A stretch of DNA of 64,000 bases, from the NCBI RefSeq assembly GCF_001263205.1, contig NZ_CP012333.1:7917501-7981500 (forward strand). The letters are read 5' to 3'. This DNA comes from Labilithrix luteola. GTDB taxonomy: Bacteria > Myxococcota_A > Polyangia > Polyangiales > Polyangiaceae. The position numbers and the translations under genes were made by a program. The notes below the pieces were generated by a model. That model saw only the letters and a program-made list of their open reading frames with translations. It was not told where the DNA came from and ran no database searches. Below, one piece after another: positions 33,864-42,531 of the stretch (position 1 is its first letter; the number at the start of each line of letters is the position of its first letter).

Positions 33864-34823
33864 CTACGCCGGAATGCTCTCGGCGAGCAACGCGAGCCCC
33901 ATCGATGCCTGGCCGAACGCTGTTTGGGGGTCGAGCTCGCGTGCGCGCATCGCGGCGTAGACGTCGGTGAGAGTCGGTGCGTCGGAACGCTCTTTCGCAG
34001 GACGTACGTTCAGATCGTCGACGAGACCGAGGAAGGTGAACCCGGTGAGCAGGCCAACCAACGTGCGGAGCGCACGGAAGCTCGCTCGAGACTTCTCATC
34101 GAGCGGCGCGCCGTCATGAAGAGCAGCGAGATCGAGCGCTGCGCCGTCTTCGAGTCGCAGGAACAGCGCGAGCGTGGCGAGGTCGTAGTAGGGGTGTCCG
34201 AGCGCCGCGACGTCCCAGTCTATGAGCCATGTCTGCGTTCCGTCCCACATGACGTTCGTGGGATTGACGTCGTTGTGGCTCACGACGGAGCGCGGATCGG
34301 CGTCGAGCGTCTTGCCGATGGCGTCGAACGTTGGCGCGAGCGACGCCGCCCATCCTGGGAACCCCGGTCGACCACGCGCCGCCTCCCAAGCCTTGCGCGC
34401 GTACGCGAGCGGTGAGCTCGCTTCGATGCCGGTCGCATCGAGAGAATGCAACGTGCGCAAACGGTCGACGATGGACGCGAAGAGTCGCTCCCGCTGAGTC
34501 GGATTGCCCAGTGCGGCGCCCATCGGCATGCCGCTCACGCGCTGCGAGACGACGGCCCGCGCGCCTTCGTCGACGTGAACCACCTCCGGTGCAACGCCCG
34601 CTTCCGCTGCGCGTCGCTGCACGCGTAGGTGCTGCAAGAACGCAGACTCGTTCAGCTCGGGCGACTGGATGCGAAGGATGTACTCGCCACGCGACGCGTG
34701 CACGGCCCAGACGCCCGCACCCGAGAGACCGATGTTGATGGGCTCGAGCTGGTCGACGACACCGACGCGATCTTCGGGCAGAAGGGCCAGCAGATCGGCG
34801 CGGGAGCGAGTAGGGGGCGTCAT
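33864..34823 (-). CDS. APH/choline-kinase-type phosphotransferase
   Basis: 319 residues with the aminoglycoside-phosphotransferase fold. N-lobe INIGLSGAGVWAVHASRGEYILRIQ; catalytic-loop SHNDVNPTNVMW (His-Asn-Asp with Asp base, Asn Mg ligand) near 197; metal motif LIDWDVAALGHPYYDLATLALF near 211. The closest well-known matches to the loop are choline/ethanolamine-kinase-like proteins, so an alcohol or sugar acceptor is as likely as an antibiotic. Forms a possible transcription unit with the GST gene (78-bp gap). Confidence 0.88.
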   Translation of the reverse strand: MTPPTRSRADLLALLPEDRVGVVDQLEPINIGLSGAGVWAVHASRGEYILRIQSPELNESAFLQHLRVQRRAAEAGVAPEVVHVDEGARAVVSQRVSGMPMGAALGNPTQRERLFASIVDRLRTLHSLDATGIEASSPLAYARKAWEAARGRPGFPGWAASLAPTFDAIGKTLDADPRSVVSHNDVNPTNVMWDGTQTWLIDWDVAALGHPYYDLATLALFLRLEDGAALDLAALHDGAPLDEKSRASFRALRTLVGLLTGFTFLGLVDDLNVRPAKERSDAPTLTDVYAAMRARELDPQTAFGQASMGLALLAESIPA

Positions 34824-34951
34824 GCGCGAGTCCTACCCATCGCGCCTCTCCGCGGCAATGGCCATCGTTGCGTGGCGTGGACCGCGACGGGGTGCCCCCT
34901 TCTCGCCGCACGATTGACACGCCCCTGACGACTGCCGACTAATGGCGGTCG

Positions 34952-35773
34952 ATGTCTCCTCGAGTCGTTGCGGCCTCGTTCGTGCTTCTCGCGCTCTCGG
35001 TGACGTCGCTCGCCAGCGCGCAGACGGTGCCCTCCGAACCGCCTCCACCGGAGGCGCAAACCGTCGAGCCTCTTCCTCCTCCGGCCACAGCCGCGGAGCC
35101 TGCACCGCTTCCACCGGCGCCGGTCGTTGCGACCCCGTCGGGCGACGCAGGAGCGATTCCTACGGACGACGGCGCATTCGCGAGGCGCATGCTCCGCGTC
35201 ATCGGCGAGGACGCGCGCACGGTTCGGCTCGCGACGGGCGGCGGACTCGTTCTCACCGGTGTGGGGTCGATCGCTGCCGGTGTTCTCGCGGACGCGTCGT
35301 ATCACCAGTCGTACGGCCAGGTGCTCTGGATTGGTGGCATTGCCGTCGCGACGAGCGGACTCGTGAGCCTCTTTTCGTCGACTCCCACGGAGGTCTTCGC
35401 TCGGAATGCGAGCACGCTCTCGCCGCGCGAGCTCGAGGCACGCTGGGCTGCCATGGCGGAACGATCGCGCACCGCACGAAAAGTCGGTGGCGTGGCGAGC
35501 GTCATCGTCGGCGGTATCGCGGCGGGGACAGGCGCGGCACTCGCTTCGGGCGCCGGCAATCTCGAGAACGACTCGAAGCAAGCGTGGTCCGTGGCCCTCA
35601 TCGCCGGCGGCGCAGCGATGCTCGGCGGCGGTCTCGCGGCGTTTCTCGTCGAATCGCCGCTCGAGCACGGTTATCGGGCGGCTTATGGTACGGCAGCGGC
35701 GTCGCCCGACGTCGCGGTGTCGGTTGCTCCCACGACGCGTGGCGCTGCCGCCTCTCTCCAGATGCGATTCTGA
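34952..35773 (+). CDS. Exported membrane protein of unknown function
   Basis: 273 residues. A cleavable signal (SFVLLALSVTSLASAQ) and a Pro/Ala/Glu-rich linker (to about 70) are followed by several Gly/Ala-rich hydrophobic segments (LATGGGLVLTGVGSIAAGVLA, VLWIGGIAVATSGLVSLF, VGGVASVIVGGIAAGTGAALA, VALIAGGAAMLGGGLAAFLV). Such signal-plus-helices proteins are common in myxobacteria. No family recognised. Confidence 0.7.
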   Translation: MSPRVVAASFVLLALSVTSLASAQTVPSEPPPPEAQTVEPLPPPATAAEPAPLPPAPVVATPSGDAGAIPTDDGAFARRMLRVIGEDARTVRLATGGGLVLTGVGSIAAGVLADASYHQSYGQVLWIGGIAVATSGLVSLFSSTPTEVFARNASTLSPRELEARWAAMAERSRTARKVGGVASVIVGGIAAGTGAALASGAGNLENDSKQAWSVALIAGGAAMLGGGLAAFLVESPLEHGYRAAYGTAAASPDVAVSVAPTTRGAAASLQMRF

Positions 35774-35824
35774 GCTGCGTTCGATTCGCCCCGCCGGCCG
35801 TTTGCACGGTACCATCGCGTGGCG

Positions 35825-37228
35825 ATGCGATTCCTGGCTTGTTGCGTGGGGCTTTCGGCATTCCTCGTTTTCATTCCCTCGATCGCCGCGGCGGGAACGC
35901 TGACGGTCGGCCCCGGGAAGATGCACGCCGCTCCGTGCGCAGCGATTGCGGCAGCAGCACCGGGCGACGTCATCGAGATCGACGCCGCGGGCACCTACCA
36001 AGGGGACGTCTGCTCCTGGTCGACGGACGGACTGACGCTTCGCGGAGTGAACGGGCGGCCGAAGATCGACGCCGCCGGCAAGAACGCCGCGGGCAAGGGC
36101 GTCTACGTCGTCGCAGCCGATCACGTCACGTTCGAGAACCTGGAGATCTACGGCGCGAAGGTCCCCGACAACAACGGCGCCGGCATCCGCCATCAAGGAA
36201 AGGACCTCGTCGTCCGAGGCGTCTACTTCCACGACAACGAGAACGGCATTCTCGGATCCCCCGCGAAGGACGGGGAGGGCAGCGTCCTCATCGAGCAGAG
36301 CGAGTTCGCACAGAACGGCTTCGGTGACGGGTACTCCCACAATCTCTATCTCGGCGCCTACGGCTCGGTGACCATGCAGAGCTCGTATTCGCACGGTGCG
36401 AAGGTGGGCCACCTCCTCAAGTCGCGCGCTCGCATCAATCGCATCCTCTACAATCGACTCACCGACGAAGCTGGTTCGACGGCGAGCTACGAGCTCGACT
36501 TCCCGAACGGCGGCCTCACGTACGTCATCGGCAACCTGATCGAACAGAGTGCGGAAACGGAGAACCCCACGGTCCTCGCGTATGGCGAAGAGGGAACCTC
36601 GAATGCCGACCAGCACCTGTTCTTCGTGCACAACACCGTCGTCAACGATCGAGCCAACGGCGGCACGATCGTCAACATCGCCAATGGGGTGACGGAGCCT
36701 GCGCTCGTCGCGAACAACGTGCTCCTCGGTCAAGCGACCGTGTCGACGCAGGCGAGCTCGAAGCTCCAGGGCAACTGCGTCGACACCGTGGCCAACGCAA
36801 AGCTCGTGGACGCCGCGAGCTTCGACTACCACCTCGGGGCGGGATCGCCCTGCATCGATCACGGCGTCGATCTGGCCAATCCCGACCTTCTGCCGACCCA
36901 GCAGTACGAGCACCCGACGCACACCGTCGCGCGCGCCGCGGTCGGCCCGATCGATCCCGGGGCCTACGAGTTCGGCAACGCTCCGCCCGACGCAGGCGGT
37001 GGCACATCGCCTCCCGATGGTGGAGGATCCACGGGTGGGTCACCCGAGGCAGGGCCCCCCGACGGCCAGACCGACAGCGCGACCGCGTCGAGCGGAGATT
37101 CCGATAGCGGATGTGGTTGTCGCACGGTGCCGAACGCTGGTTCGCGCACGAGGCTCGGAGGCATGCTCCTCCTCGCGGCCGTCGCGACCCTCGCCAGCGT
37201 GCGAGCGCGAGCTCGTCGTAAGCTCTAG
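35825..37228 (+). CDS. Secreted right-handed beta-helix protein with MYXO-CTERM-like tail
   Basis: 467 residues. Signal MRFLACCVGLSAFLVFIPSIAAA, then a parallel beta-helix typical of polysaccharide-active or surface proteins (LEIYGAKVPDNNGAGI, LVVRGVYFHDNENGI, NLYLGAYGSVTMQSSY, HLFFVHNTVVNDRANGG). It ends in a Gly/Asp/Pro-rich spacer, GCGCRTVP, a hydrophobic helix (LGGMLLLAAVATLASV) and RARARRK, which resembles the MYXO-CTERM sorting tail. So it is likely anchored at the surface. GTG 35819 adds two residues at the start. Confidence 0.82.
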   Translation: MRFLACCVGLSAFLVFIPSIAAAGTLTVGPGKMHAAPCAAIAAAAPGDVIEIDAAGTYQGDVCSWSTDGLTLRGVNGRPKIDAAGKNAAGKGVYVVAADHVTFENLEIYGAKVPDNNGAGIRHQGKDLVVRGVYFHDNENGILGSPAKDGEGSVLIEQSEFAQNGFGDGYSHNLYLGAYGSVTMQSSYSHGAKVGHLLKSRARINRILYNRLTDEAGSTASYELDFPNGGLTYVIGNLIEQSAETENPTVLAYGEEGTSNADQHLFFVHNTVVNDRANGGTIVNIANGVTEPALVANNVLLGQATVSTQASSKLQGNCVDTVANAKLVDAASFDYHLGAGSPCIDHGVDLANPDLLPTQQYEHPTHTVARAAVGPIDPGAYEFGNAPPDAGGGTSPPDGGGSTGGSPEAGPPDGQTDSATASSGDSDSGCGCRTVPNAGSRTRLGGMLLLAAVATLASVRARARRKL

Positions 37229-37317
37229 GCGCTCGCGCACGAGGCCTCGCGCCTCCGGAGCGACGAGAGGCGCGATGACCTTGGCAGCTGCGCTTTCGAG
37301 TCTTACCGACGAAGGCC

Positions 37318-38082
37318 ATGCGAAGGACGGTGGCACCGCTGGCGCATACGGCTCGTGAGCTCGGACGGCTGGTCTTCGTTTGGGGAGCGCGCATGCTCTA
37401 CGTCGGCCCCCTCGTTGCCGCGAGCCGGCACGCGCATCACGCCGCTCAGATCCTCGTCGCGCCGGGCGGGGTGGAGGTCGAGGATGGTGTCGGCGGACGC
37501 ATTCGCGCCCGGGCAGCCGTCATTCCCCCGCGGGTGACCCATGGACACGGCGCCTGCACCCACGGTGCTATCCTGTTCCTCGACGGAGACGACGCGTCGA
37601 GCCGGGAGCTCGCTCGCCATGCCGAGCCTCGGTGCGAGACCTGGCGACGGGACACGCTCGACGTGACCGTTCCTCGCGATCCCACGCCCGAGCAGGCGCG
37701 CGCCCTCATCCGATCCATCCTCTCCGCCGTGGCGCTCCGCCAGCCACCGAAGCCGCGCCATCCGGCGACGCGCCGAATGACGGCCTATCTCGATGGCTCC
37801 GACCACGCCGACCTCGCGAGCCTGTCCCACGCCGCAGGGCTCTCGCCGCGGCAGATGCGCCACGCTTTTGCGCGTGACGTCGGGCTCCCGATGCGCGCCT
37901 ATCTTCGGTGGAAGCGTTTGCGGCGCGCCCTCGCCGCCGTGGAGCAGGGCGCGAGTCTGAGCGTCGCCGCGGCCTCCGCCGGTTTCGCGGACAGCGCCCA
38001 CCTGAGCCGCGTCTTCCGAGAGCAGTTCGGCATGACGCCCACGCAGGGCCTCCGCTCGGTCAGGTGGCTGACGCTCGAGTGA
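37318..38082 (+). CDS. AraC-family transcriptional regulator
   Basis: 254 residues. The N-terminal part (about 25-110) has a cupin-like look with His residues (SRHAHHAAQILVAPGG, PRVTHGHGACTHGAILF). Two HTH motifs form the C-terminus: DLASLSHAAGLSPRQMRHAFARDVGLP, RWKRLRRALAAVEQGASLSVAAASAGFADSAHLSRVFREQFGMTPTQ. An alternative start is the ATG at 37393. The target is unknown; the neighbouring beta-helix gene lies 90 bp upstream. Confidence 0.87.
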   Translation: MRRTVAPLAHTARELGRLVFVWGARMLYVGPLVAASRHAHHAAQILVAPGGVEVEDGVGGRIRARAAVIPPRVTHGHGACTHGAILFLDGDDASSRELARHAEPRCETWRRDTLDVTVPRDPTPEQARALIRSILSAVALRQPPKPRHPATRRMTAYLDGSDHADLASLSHAAGLSPRQMRHAFARDVGLPMRAYLRWKRLRRALAAVEQGASLSVAAASAGFADSAHLSRVFREQFGMTPTQGLRSVRWLTLE

Positions 38083-38130
38083 CGTCGCGGCGCTCCCCGA
38101 TGGCATCTCTTCGCCATCGTCTGCTGGCCA

Positions 38131-38161
38131 CAAAACGAAAAAGGCCCCGAAACTCGGGGCC
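38131..38161 (-). terminator. Rho-independent terminator of tRNA-Cys
   Basis: Perfect 8-bp stem GGCCCCGA/TCGGGGCC (38143-38161) with a 3-nt loop. On the minus strand it is followed by TTTTTCGTTTTG. It lies just 3' of the tRNA and also faces the end of the AraC gene. Confidence 0.9.
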
Positions 38162-38167
38162 ACTCAG

Positions 38168-38239
38168 AGGTGCGGATCGGATTCGAACCGACGTATAACG
38201 GTTTTGCAAACCGTTGCCTAACCACTTGGCTACCGCACC
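38168..38239 (-). tRNA. tRNA-Cys (GCA)
   Basis: Acceptor GGTGCGG/CCGCACC, D-arm GCC..GGC, anticodon arm ACGGT-TTGCAAA-ACCGT with anticodon GCA, T-arm GTCGG-TTCGAAT-CCGAT, discriminator U73, which is a cysteine identity element. CCA is not encoded. The 72-nt length is normal. Confidence 0.95.
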
Positions 38240-38431
38240 AGGCAGATGCATCGATACCGGGCCTTGAGCGCGCGGTCAACCACGTGTGCGCGAAACGTCG
38301 AGAAAATTTGCCGATGGCGCCGGGCGACTCGGCGTGCTCGCGGTGGGGGGACGTGTGCGGGTCGGGCGAGGAGAAGGGACTTCGCGTCCCAACGGCTAGG
38401 CTTCCGGATGCCACCTCAGTAGAATTGACGC

Positions 38432-39940
38432 GTGGGCGTTTTGTCGGAGGACTCGTCGAGCGAGATCCGCGTCGATGTCGACGATGCCGACGACACGACG
38501 TCCGCTCAGCTTGGTCCGCCGGTCCTGAGTGACGACGAGGAGCTCGAGGAGACCGCGACCGCCACGAAACGGCCTGCGATCGCGAACGCGTTACCCAAGC
38601 TCGGCGATACCGAGGACGACGTCACGGCGACGGCTCCGCGCGGGAATCTGCCTCCGTCGTTTCTCTTCGTGCCGCCCGCGCGCGTCGAGATCCGAGATGC
38701 GCCGCAACGTGAGGAAGAGCTTCTCGACGAGACCGAGGTGAAGACGGTTCCGGGCGAGATCTCGGCCATTCTCGCGGCCGCCGCGCGAGCACCGGCTCCA
38801 AAGCCTGCCGCGGGCAGTCGCCCGCAACCGTCGCCACCGCCCGATCCGCTCCCCGCGGATCAAGAGCCGGACAGCATTACAGCGATGGCGCCGAAACGTT
38901 CCGAGGCGATCGCGGCGCTCATGGCCGGAGCCATCGAAGACGACACTGCGAGTGCGATTCGCGAGGCACGCACGACGGTCGGAGGGCGGCCTCATCCCGC
39001 GCAGAAGGCGGCGTCGAACGCGCCCGATGCTTACGACGCAGAAGAGAGCATCACCACGCGCGGACCGCCGGTCGACCTCGACGACGACAGCATCACGTCG
39101 CTCGGTCCGCCTCTCGCTCGGAACAACCCGCCTCTCGCGGGCCGCATTTCGCCGCTCGATCGTGCCATCGCCTTGCCCGAGAGCGAGCGGCCTGCGCGTA
39201 TGCCGGGAACCGAAGACGACAGTGTCGTGACCGCCGAAGCTCCGGCGCCGCTCACGAACATGCTGCGTGTGATCGCTTCCGACCGAATCTCGAAGGGAGA
39301 CGAGGAGGAAGAGATCAGCCGAACGTCTGTCATGTCGGACGCACCGTTTCGGCGCGTCCTCGATGCGAGCGCCAGTGCGTCCGTCGCCGCCGTCGCTCCT
39401 CATCCGCATCACGTCATCGGAGGCGGCGCCTCGATGGGCGGGCTCGCCGTGGCGGCGACCCTCCATGCGGGCTTGCCGGCCTCCGACAGTGGGCTGCGCG
39501 TCGCGCAGAGCCCGCAAAGTGGAAGCGGTGAGCGGAACCTCGCGGGAAGCCTTGCCTCGAGCGCCGCGGCAGCGATTCCGCGCGACGCTCCCTCCGGTTC
39601 GCCGTCTGACTCGTTCTCGGGCTCAGGGGCGCGCGAGCCGAGCCTCCACGACGTGGATTTCCGTGGTCCTCGCTACGGCCTCATCGTCGCCGTGGTCGCG
39701 AGCGTGTCGGTGCTCGTGCCGGTGACTCTCTTCTTCATGCTGCACAGTTCGCCGGAAGACACGCCGGACGTGCGCCGAGCGGTGGCCACGCAGCCCGCGG
39801 CCGATCTCGTCAAACGCGACGAAGGCGTGCGCGGGCGAGACCGGAGCAAAGCCTCACCGTCGGCTTCACCCTCGGCGTCGCCCCCGCCGTCGCCCCCGCC
39901 GTCGACGGGGGCACATCGCCGCTTTCCGTTCCGTCGCTGA
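38432..39940 (+). CDS. Acidic Thr-motif repeat protein with one transmembrane helix
   Basis: 502 residues from a GTG. Mostly low complexity. A short acidic-plus-Thr motif recurs at irregular spacing: TEDDVTATAP, EPDSITAMAP, EDDTASAI, AEESITTRGPP, LDDDSITSLGPP, TEDDSVVTAEAP. Near 415-440 a transmembrane helix (GLIVAVVASVSVLVPVTLFFML) leaves a small Lys/Arg/Ser/Pro tail. This pattern suggests a phosphorylatable adaptor read by FHA domains, but there is no direct proof. A Ser/Thr kinase and a related protein are at 57-60 kb. Unrelated to the tRNA and serS that flank it. Confidence 0.7.
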   Translation: MGVLSEDSSSEIRVDVDDADDTTSAQLGPPVLSDDEELEETATATKRPAIANALPKLGDTEDDVTATAPRGNLPPSFLFVPPARVEIRDAPQREEELLDETEVKTVPGEISAILAAAARAPAPKPAAGSRPQPSPPPDPLPADQEPDSITAMAPKRSEAIAALMAGAIEDDTASAIREARTTVGGRPHPAQKAASNAPDAYDAEESITTRGPPVDLDDDSITSLGPPLARNNPPLAGRISPLDRAIALPESERPARMPGTEDDSVVTAEAPAPLTNMLRVIASDRISKGDEEEEISRTSVMSDAPFRRVLDASASASVAAVAPHPHHVIGGGASMGGLAVAATLHAGLPASDSGLRVAQSPQSGSGERNLAGSLASSAAAAIPRDAPSGSPSDSFSGSGAREPSLHDVDFRGPRYGLIVAVVASVSVLVPVTLFFMLHSSPEDTPDVRRAVATQPAADLVKRDEGVRGRDRSKASPSASPSASPPPSPPPSTGAHRRFPFRR

Positions 39941-39946
39941 GCGCGC

Positions 39947-41233
39947 TCAGACCTTCGGACGAAGAACTTCCACTCCGTTCATGTACGGCACGAGGGCCTT
40001 CGGCAGCGTGATCGAGCCGTCGGCGTTCTGGTGGTTCTCGAGCAGCGGGATGAGGATGCGCGGGCTCGCGATCGCCGTGTTGTTGAGCGTGTAGGGGTAA
40101 CCGAGCGAGCCGTCGGGCATGCGCAGACGGATGTTCGACCGACGCGCCTGGAAGTCGCCGAGCGTCGAGCAGGAGTGCGTCTCGTTGTAGGCGCCCTTGC
40201 CGTCGTTGCGGCCCGGCATCCACGACTCGACCTCGTGCTTGCGCGTCTGGCCGAGGCCGATCTCGCCCGTGCAGGCGATGGCCACGCGGTAGGGGATCTC
40301 GAGCTTCGCGAGGATCGCTTCGGCGTTACCGAGGAGCTGGTAGTGCTCCTTCTCGGCGACCTCCTCGTCGGGCACGCAGAAGATCACCTGCTCGACCTTC
40401 GTGAACTGGTGCACGCGGTAGAGGCCCTTCGTGTCCTTGCCGTACGCGCCTGCCTCACGACGGAAGCAGTTCGAGATCCCGGCGTATCGAATCGGCAGCT
40501 GCGCCGGATCGAGCGTGTCGTCGCAGTGGAGCGACACGAGCGGGACTTCGCTGGTGCCGACCAGGTAAAGCTCGTCGGCCGTGATGGCGTAGGCCTCTTC
40601 CGTTCCGAGAGGGAAGAAGCCCGTGCCGACCATCGCGCGCTCCTTCACCATGACGGGCGGAACGACGATCGTGAGGCCGCGCTCGACGAGCGTGTCGACC
40701 GCGAGACGCGTGACCGCGAGCTCGAGGAGCGCGCCCGTGCCGGTGAGGGCATACGAGCGGCCACCGGCGAACTTCCGCGGGCCGTCCCAGTTGACCATCT
40801 TGTGGAGGGTCATGAGCTCGACGTGATCCTTCGGCTTGAAGGCGAACTCGCGGGGCGTGCCGACCTTTCGGATCTCGACGTTGTCTTCCTCGCCCACGCC
40901 GATCGGGACTTCCGGCCGCGGAATGCTCGGCACGCGCAGCATCAGACCGTCGAAGGTCTTCTGCACCTGCGCGACCGCCGGCTCGAGTTGCTCGACCTCG
41001 AGCTTCACGGCCTTGCCCTCTTCGATGAGCCTCGGCCGGTCCTCTTTGCTCGCCTTCGGGATCAGGCTCGCGATCTCGTTCTTGCGCGCGCGCCTCTGTT
41101 CGAGCTTCGCGAGCACTTCACGGCGCTCCTTGTCGGCGGCGAGAAGGGCGTCGAGGTCGAGATCCACGCGCTTGTTCGTGATCGCGGCGCGGACGAGGTC
41201 GGTGTTGTGGCGAATGAAGGCGATGTCGAGCAT
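39947..41233 (-). CDS. serS: Seryl-tRNA synthetase
   Basis: 428 residues. Helical N-terminal arm (LLAADKERREVLAKLEQRRARKNEIASL) that grips tRNA-Ser, then the class II core: TGTGALLELAVTRLAVDTLVERGLTIVVPPVMV, motif 2 FRREAGAYGKDTKGLYRVHQFTKVEQ and motif 3 NTAIASPRILIPLLENHQ. Length is typical (about 425). Converges on the low-complexity membrane protein with a 6-bp gap. Confidence 0.97.
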   Translation of the reverse strand: MLDIAFIRHNTDLVRAAITNKRVDLDLDALLAADKERREVLAKLEQRRARKNEIASLIPKASKEDRPRLIEEGKAVKLEVEQLEPAVAQVQKTFDGLMLRVPSIPRPEVPIGVGEEDNVEIRKVGTPREFAFKPKDHVELMTLHKMVNWDGPRKFAGGRSYALTGTGALLELAVTRLAVDTLVERGLTIVVPPVMVKERAMVGTGFFPLGTEEAYAITADELYLVGTSEVPLVSLHCDDTLDPAQLPIRYAGISNCFRREAGAYGKDTKGLYRVHQFTKVEQVIFCVPDEEVAEKEHYQLLGNAEAILAKLEIPYRVAIACTGEIGLGQTRKHEVESWMPGRNDGKGAYNETHSCSTLGDFQARRSNIRLRMPDGSLGYPYTLNNTAIASPRILIPLLENHQNADGSITLPKALVPYMNGVEVLRPKV

Positions 41234-41339
41234 GGACGGTGCTGACAGTCGACAGGGTTGGGCCGGCCGTCAAGAGGGAGTTGAGGGATGGGCGATTCTC
41301 GGCACATCCGATGCTTGGTTTTCGTGGCGGGGTGCCGTC

Positions 41340-41465
41340 ATGGAACCCGTCCAAACCGCAGCACATACCAACATGGGCCAGTACGCCATCATCGTCATGC
41401 TCGCCCTCTTCGCCGCAGCTCTCGCGCTCGCGGTGCCGATGTTCATCGAGCGCCACGCGCACTGA
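41340..41465 (+). CDS. 41-residue single-helix membrane protein
   Basis: MEPVQTAAHTNMGQYAIIVM begins a short protein; residues 13-34 form one hydrophobic helix (YAIIVMLALFAAALALAVP), followed by MFIERHAH. A restart at Met12 would leave just the helix. It is followed after 35 bp by a clear terminator, which supports a real, separately transcribed gene. Divergent from serS by 106 bp. Function unknown. Confidence 0.6.
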   Translation: MEPVQTAAHTNMGQYAIIVMLALFAAALALAVPMFIERHAH

Positions 41466-41499
41466 AAGCGAACGAGAAGGGAAGGAGCACAAACGCAAA

Positions 41500-41537
41500 G
41501 CGGCGCAGCTTTCGCCACGCCGCCATGGGTTTTTTTT
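41500..41537 (+). terminator. Rho-independent terminator after the 41-residue ORF
   Basis: Stem GCGGCG/CGCCGC (41500-41505, 41518-41523) with a 12-nt loop, then CATGGG and eight T (41530-41537). Confidence 0.85.
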
Positions 41538-41586
41538 GTGCCCGCAGGTCCCCGGTGTCAGCGACCGGTACGCCCGGGGCAACGAC

Positions 41587-42345
41587 TCACTTCGAGTAGA
41601 GCTGCGCCGCCGCGAGGCCCGCGCCCTTGTTCGCGCGAACGATGAACTTGGCGTTCGCGGGGAAGGGGCTCAGCGGGCGGAGGCAGTTGGCCTTGCCGCC
41701 GATGGAGACCTGCGAACCCGTCTGCGAGCTCTTGCCGATGCTCGGCGCGAGACCCGGAAGGGGCGTGACGTACTGCATCTCGACCTGGAGCGCCGAGATG
41801 CCCGCGCCGGTGGCGAGGAGCGTGTAGCACTTGCCCGGCTGGAACGTGAACGTGCCCTCGAGCGTCTGGCCTTCCTGGAAGTTGCCGGCGAGGATCGGGC
41901 CGTCCTTGGCCATGCCGGGGGCTTCCGTGTTGGCGAACATGCCGAGCGGGCCGGTCGCGAGCGCCGCGAGGTTCGGGTCGATCGCCTGGGCGGTACCGCC
42001 CGACGCCGTGCCACCGCCGCCGGCCGGGGGGAAGCCGGGGATCTGCAGACCGCCGGACGCCGCGGGGGCCGTTCCGGGCTGCGCGCCAGGCTGCGCGCCC
42101 GGCTGCTGCGGGTAAGCACCCGGCTGCTGCGGGTACGCGCCCGGCTGCTGCGGGTAAGCACCCGGCTGCTGCGGGTACGCGCCCGGCTGCTGCGGGTAAG
42201 CACCCGGCTGCTGCCCGTAGTAGCCATTGGCGTTGGCCTGCGGCTGCTGCGCAGGCGTCTGGTCTTTGCTTCCGCAGCCCGTGACAAAGGCAGACGCTGC
42301 AACGACGACGACGGCAAGCGAGGTAGAAAGGCCGGTTCGATTCAC
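41587..42345 (-). CDS. Lipoprotein with QQPGAYP tandem repeats
   Basis: 252 residues. The start is a GTG at 42345 with AAGGAG 8-13 bp upstream; the signal ends FVTGCGSK (Cys about 24). Residues 38-85 are YPQQPGA-type 7-residue repeats (about six copies), Gln/Pro/Gly/Tyr-rich, then a Gly/Pro spacer. The C-terminal 150 residues (AKDGPILAGNFQEGQTLEGTFTFQPGKCYTLLATGAG, SIGGKANCLRPLSPFPANAKFIVRANKG) form a small beta-rich, two-Cys domain. Possible surface or matrix protein; no known family. Confidence 0.78.
   Translation of the reverse strand: MNRTGLSTSLAVVVVAASAFVTGCGSKDQTPAQQPQANANGYYGQQPGAYPQQPGAYPQQPGAYPQQPGAYPQQPGAYPQQPGAQPGAQPGTAPAASGGLQIPGFPPAGGGGTASGGTAQAIDPNLAALATGPLGMFANTEAPGMAKDGPILAGNFQEGQTLEGTFTFQPGKCYTLLATGAGISALQVEMQYVTPLPGLAPSIGKSSQTGSQVSIGGKANCLRPLSPFPANAKFIVRANKGAGLAAAQLYSK
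42100..42219. repeat. 21-bp tandem repeat (six units) in the lipoprotein gene
   Basis: Units CGGCTGCTGCGGGTA + AGCACC and CGGCTGCTGCGGGTA + CGCGCC alternate at 42100, 42121, 42142, 42163, 42184 and 42205 (last partial), giving a 42-bp higher-order period. They encode the GAYPQQP repeats. Confidence 0.92.
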
Positions 42346-42531
42346 GGCAAGGCTCCTTGGTTCAGTCTCTTTCCCGGAAAACGAGCGGGAGCATAGCCCG
42401 GAACGCTGGCCGGGCGTGCAATGGATTGTTTCGTTGGACGAGCGGGGGTGCAAAACGATGCTCCAACGTCCGTTCATGTCGAAAGAACGCGGCCTTGCGG
42501 CAGACCTTACACTCCCTCACGACCGCGCTCG

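Noticed and set aside
34952..35773. Transporter, because of several hydrophobic segments
   Set aside because: The segments are short and Gly/Ala-rich with no transporter motif; left as unknown exported membrane protein.
34820..36922. 700-codon minus frame
   Set aside because: It overlaps two well-supported plus genes and has only Arg/Gly/Glu-rich, domain-free sequence.
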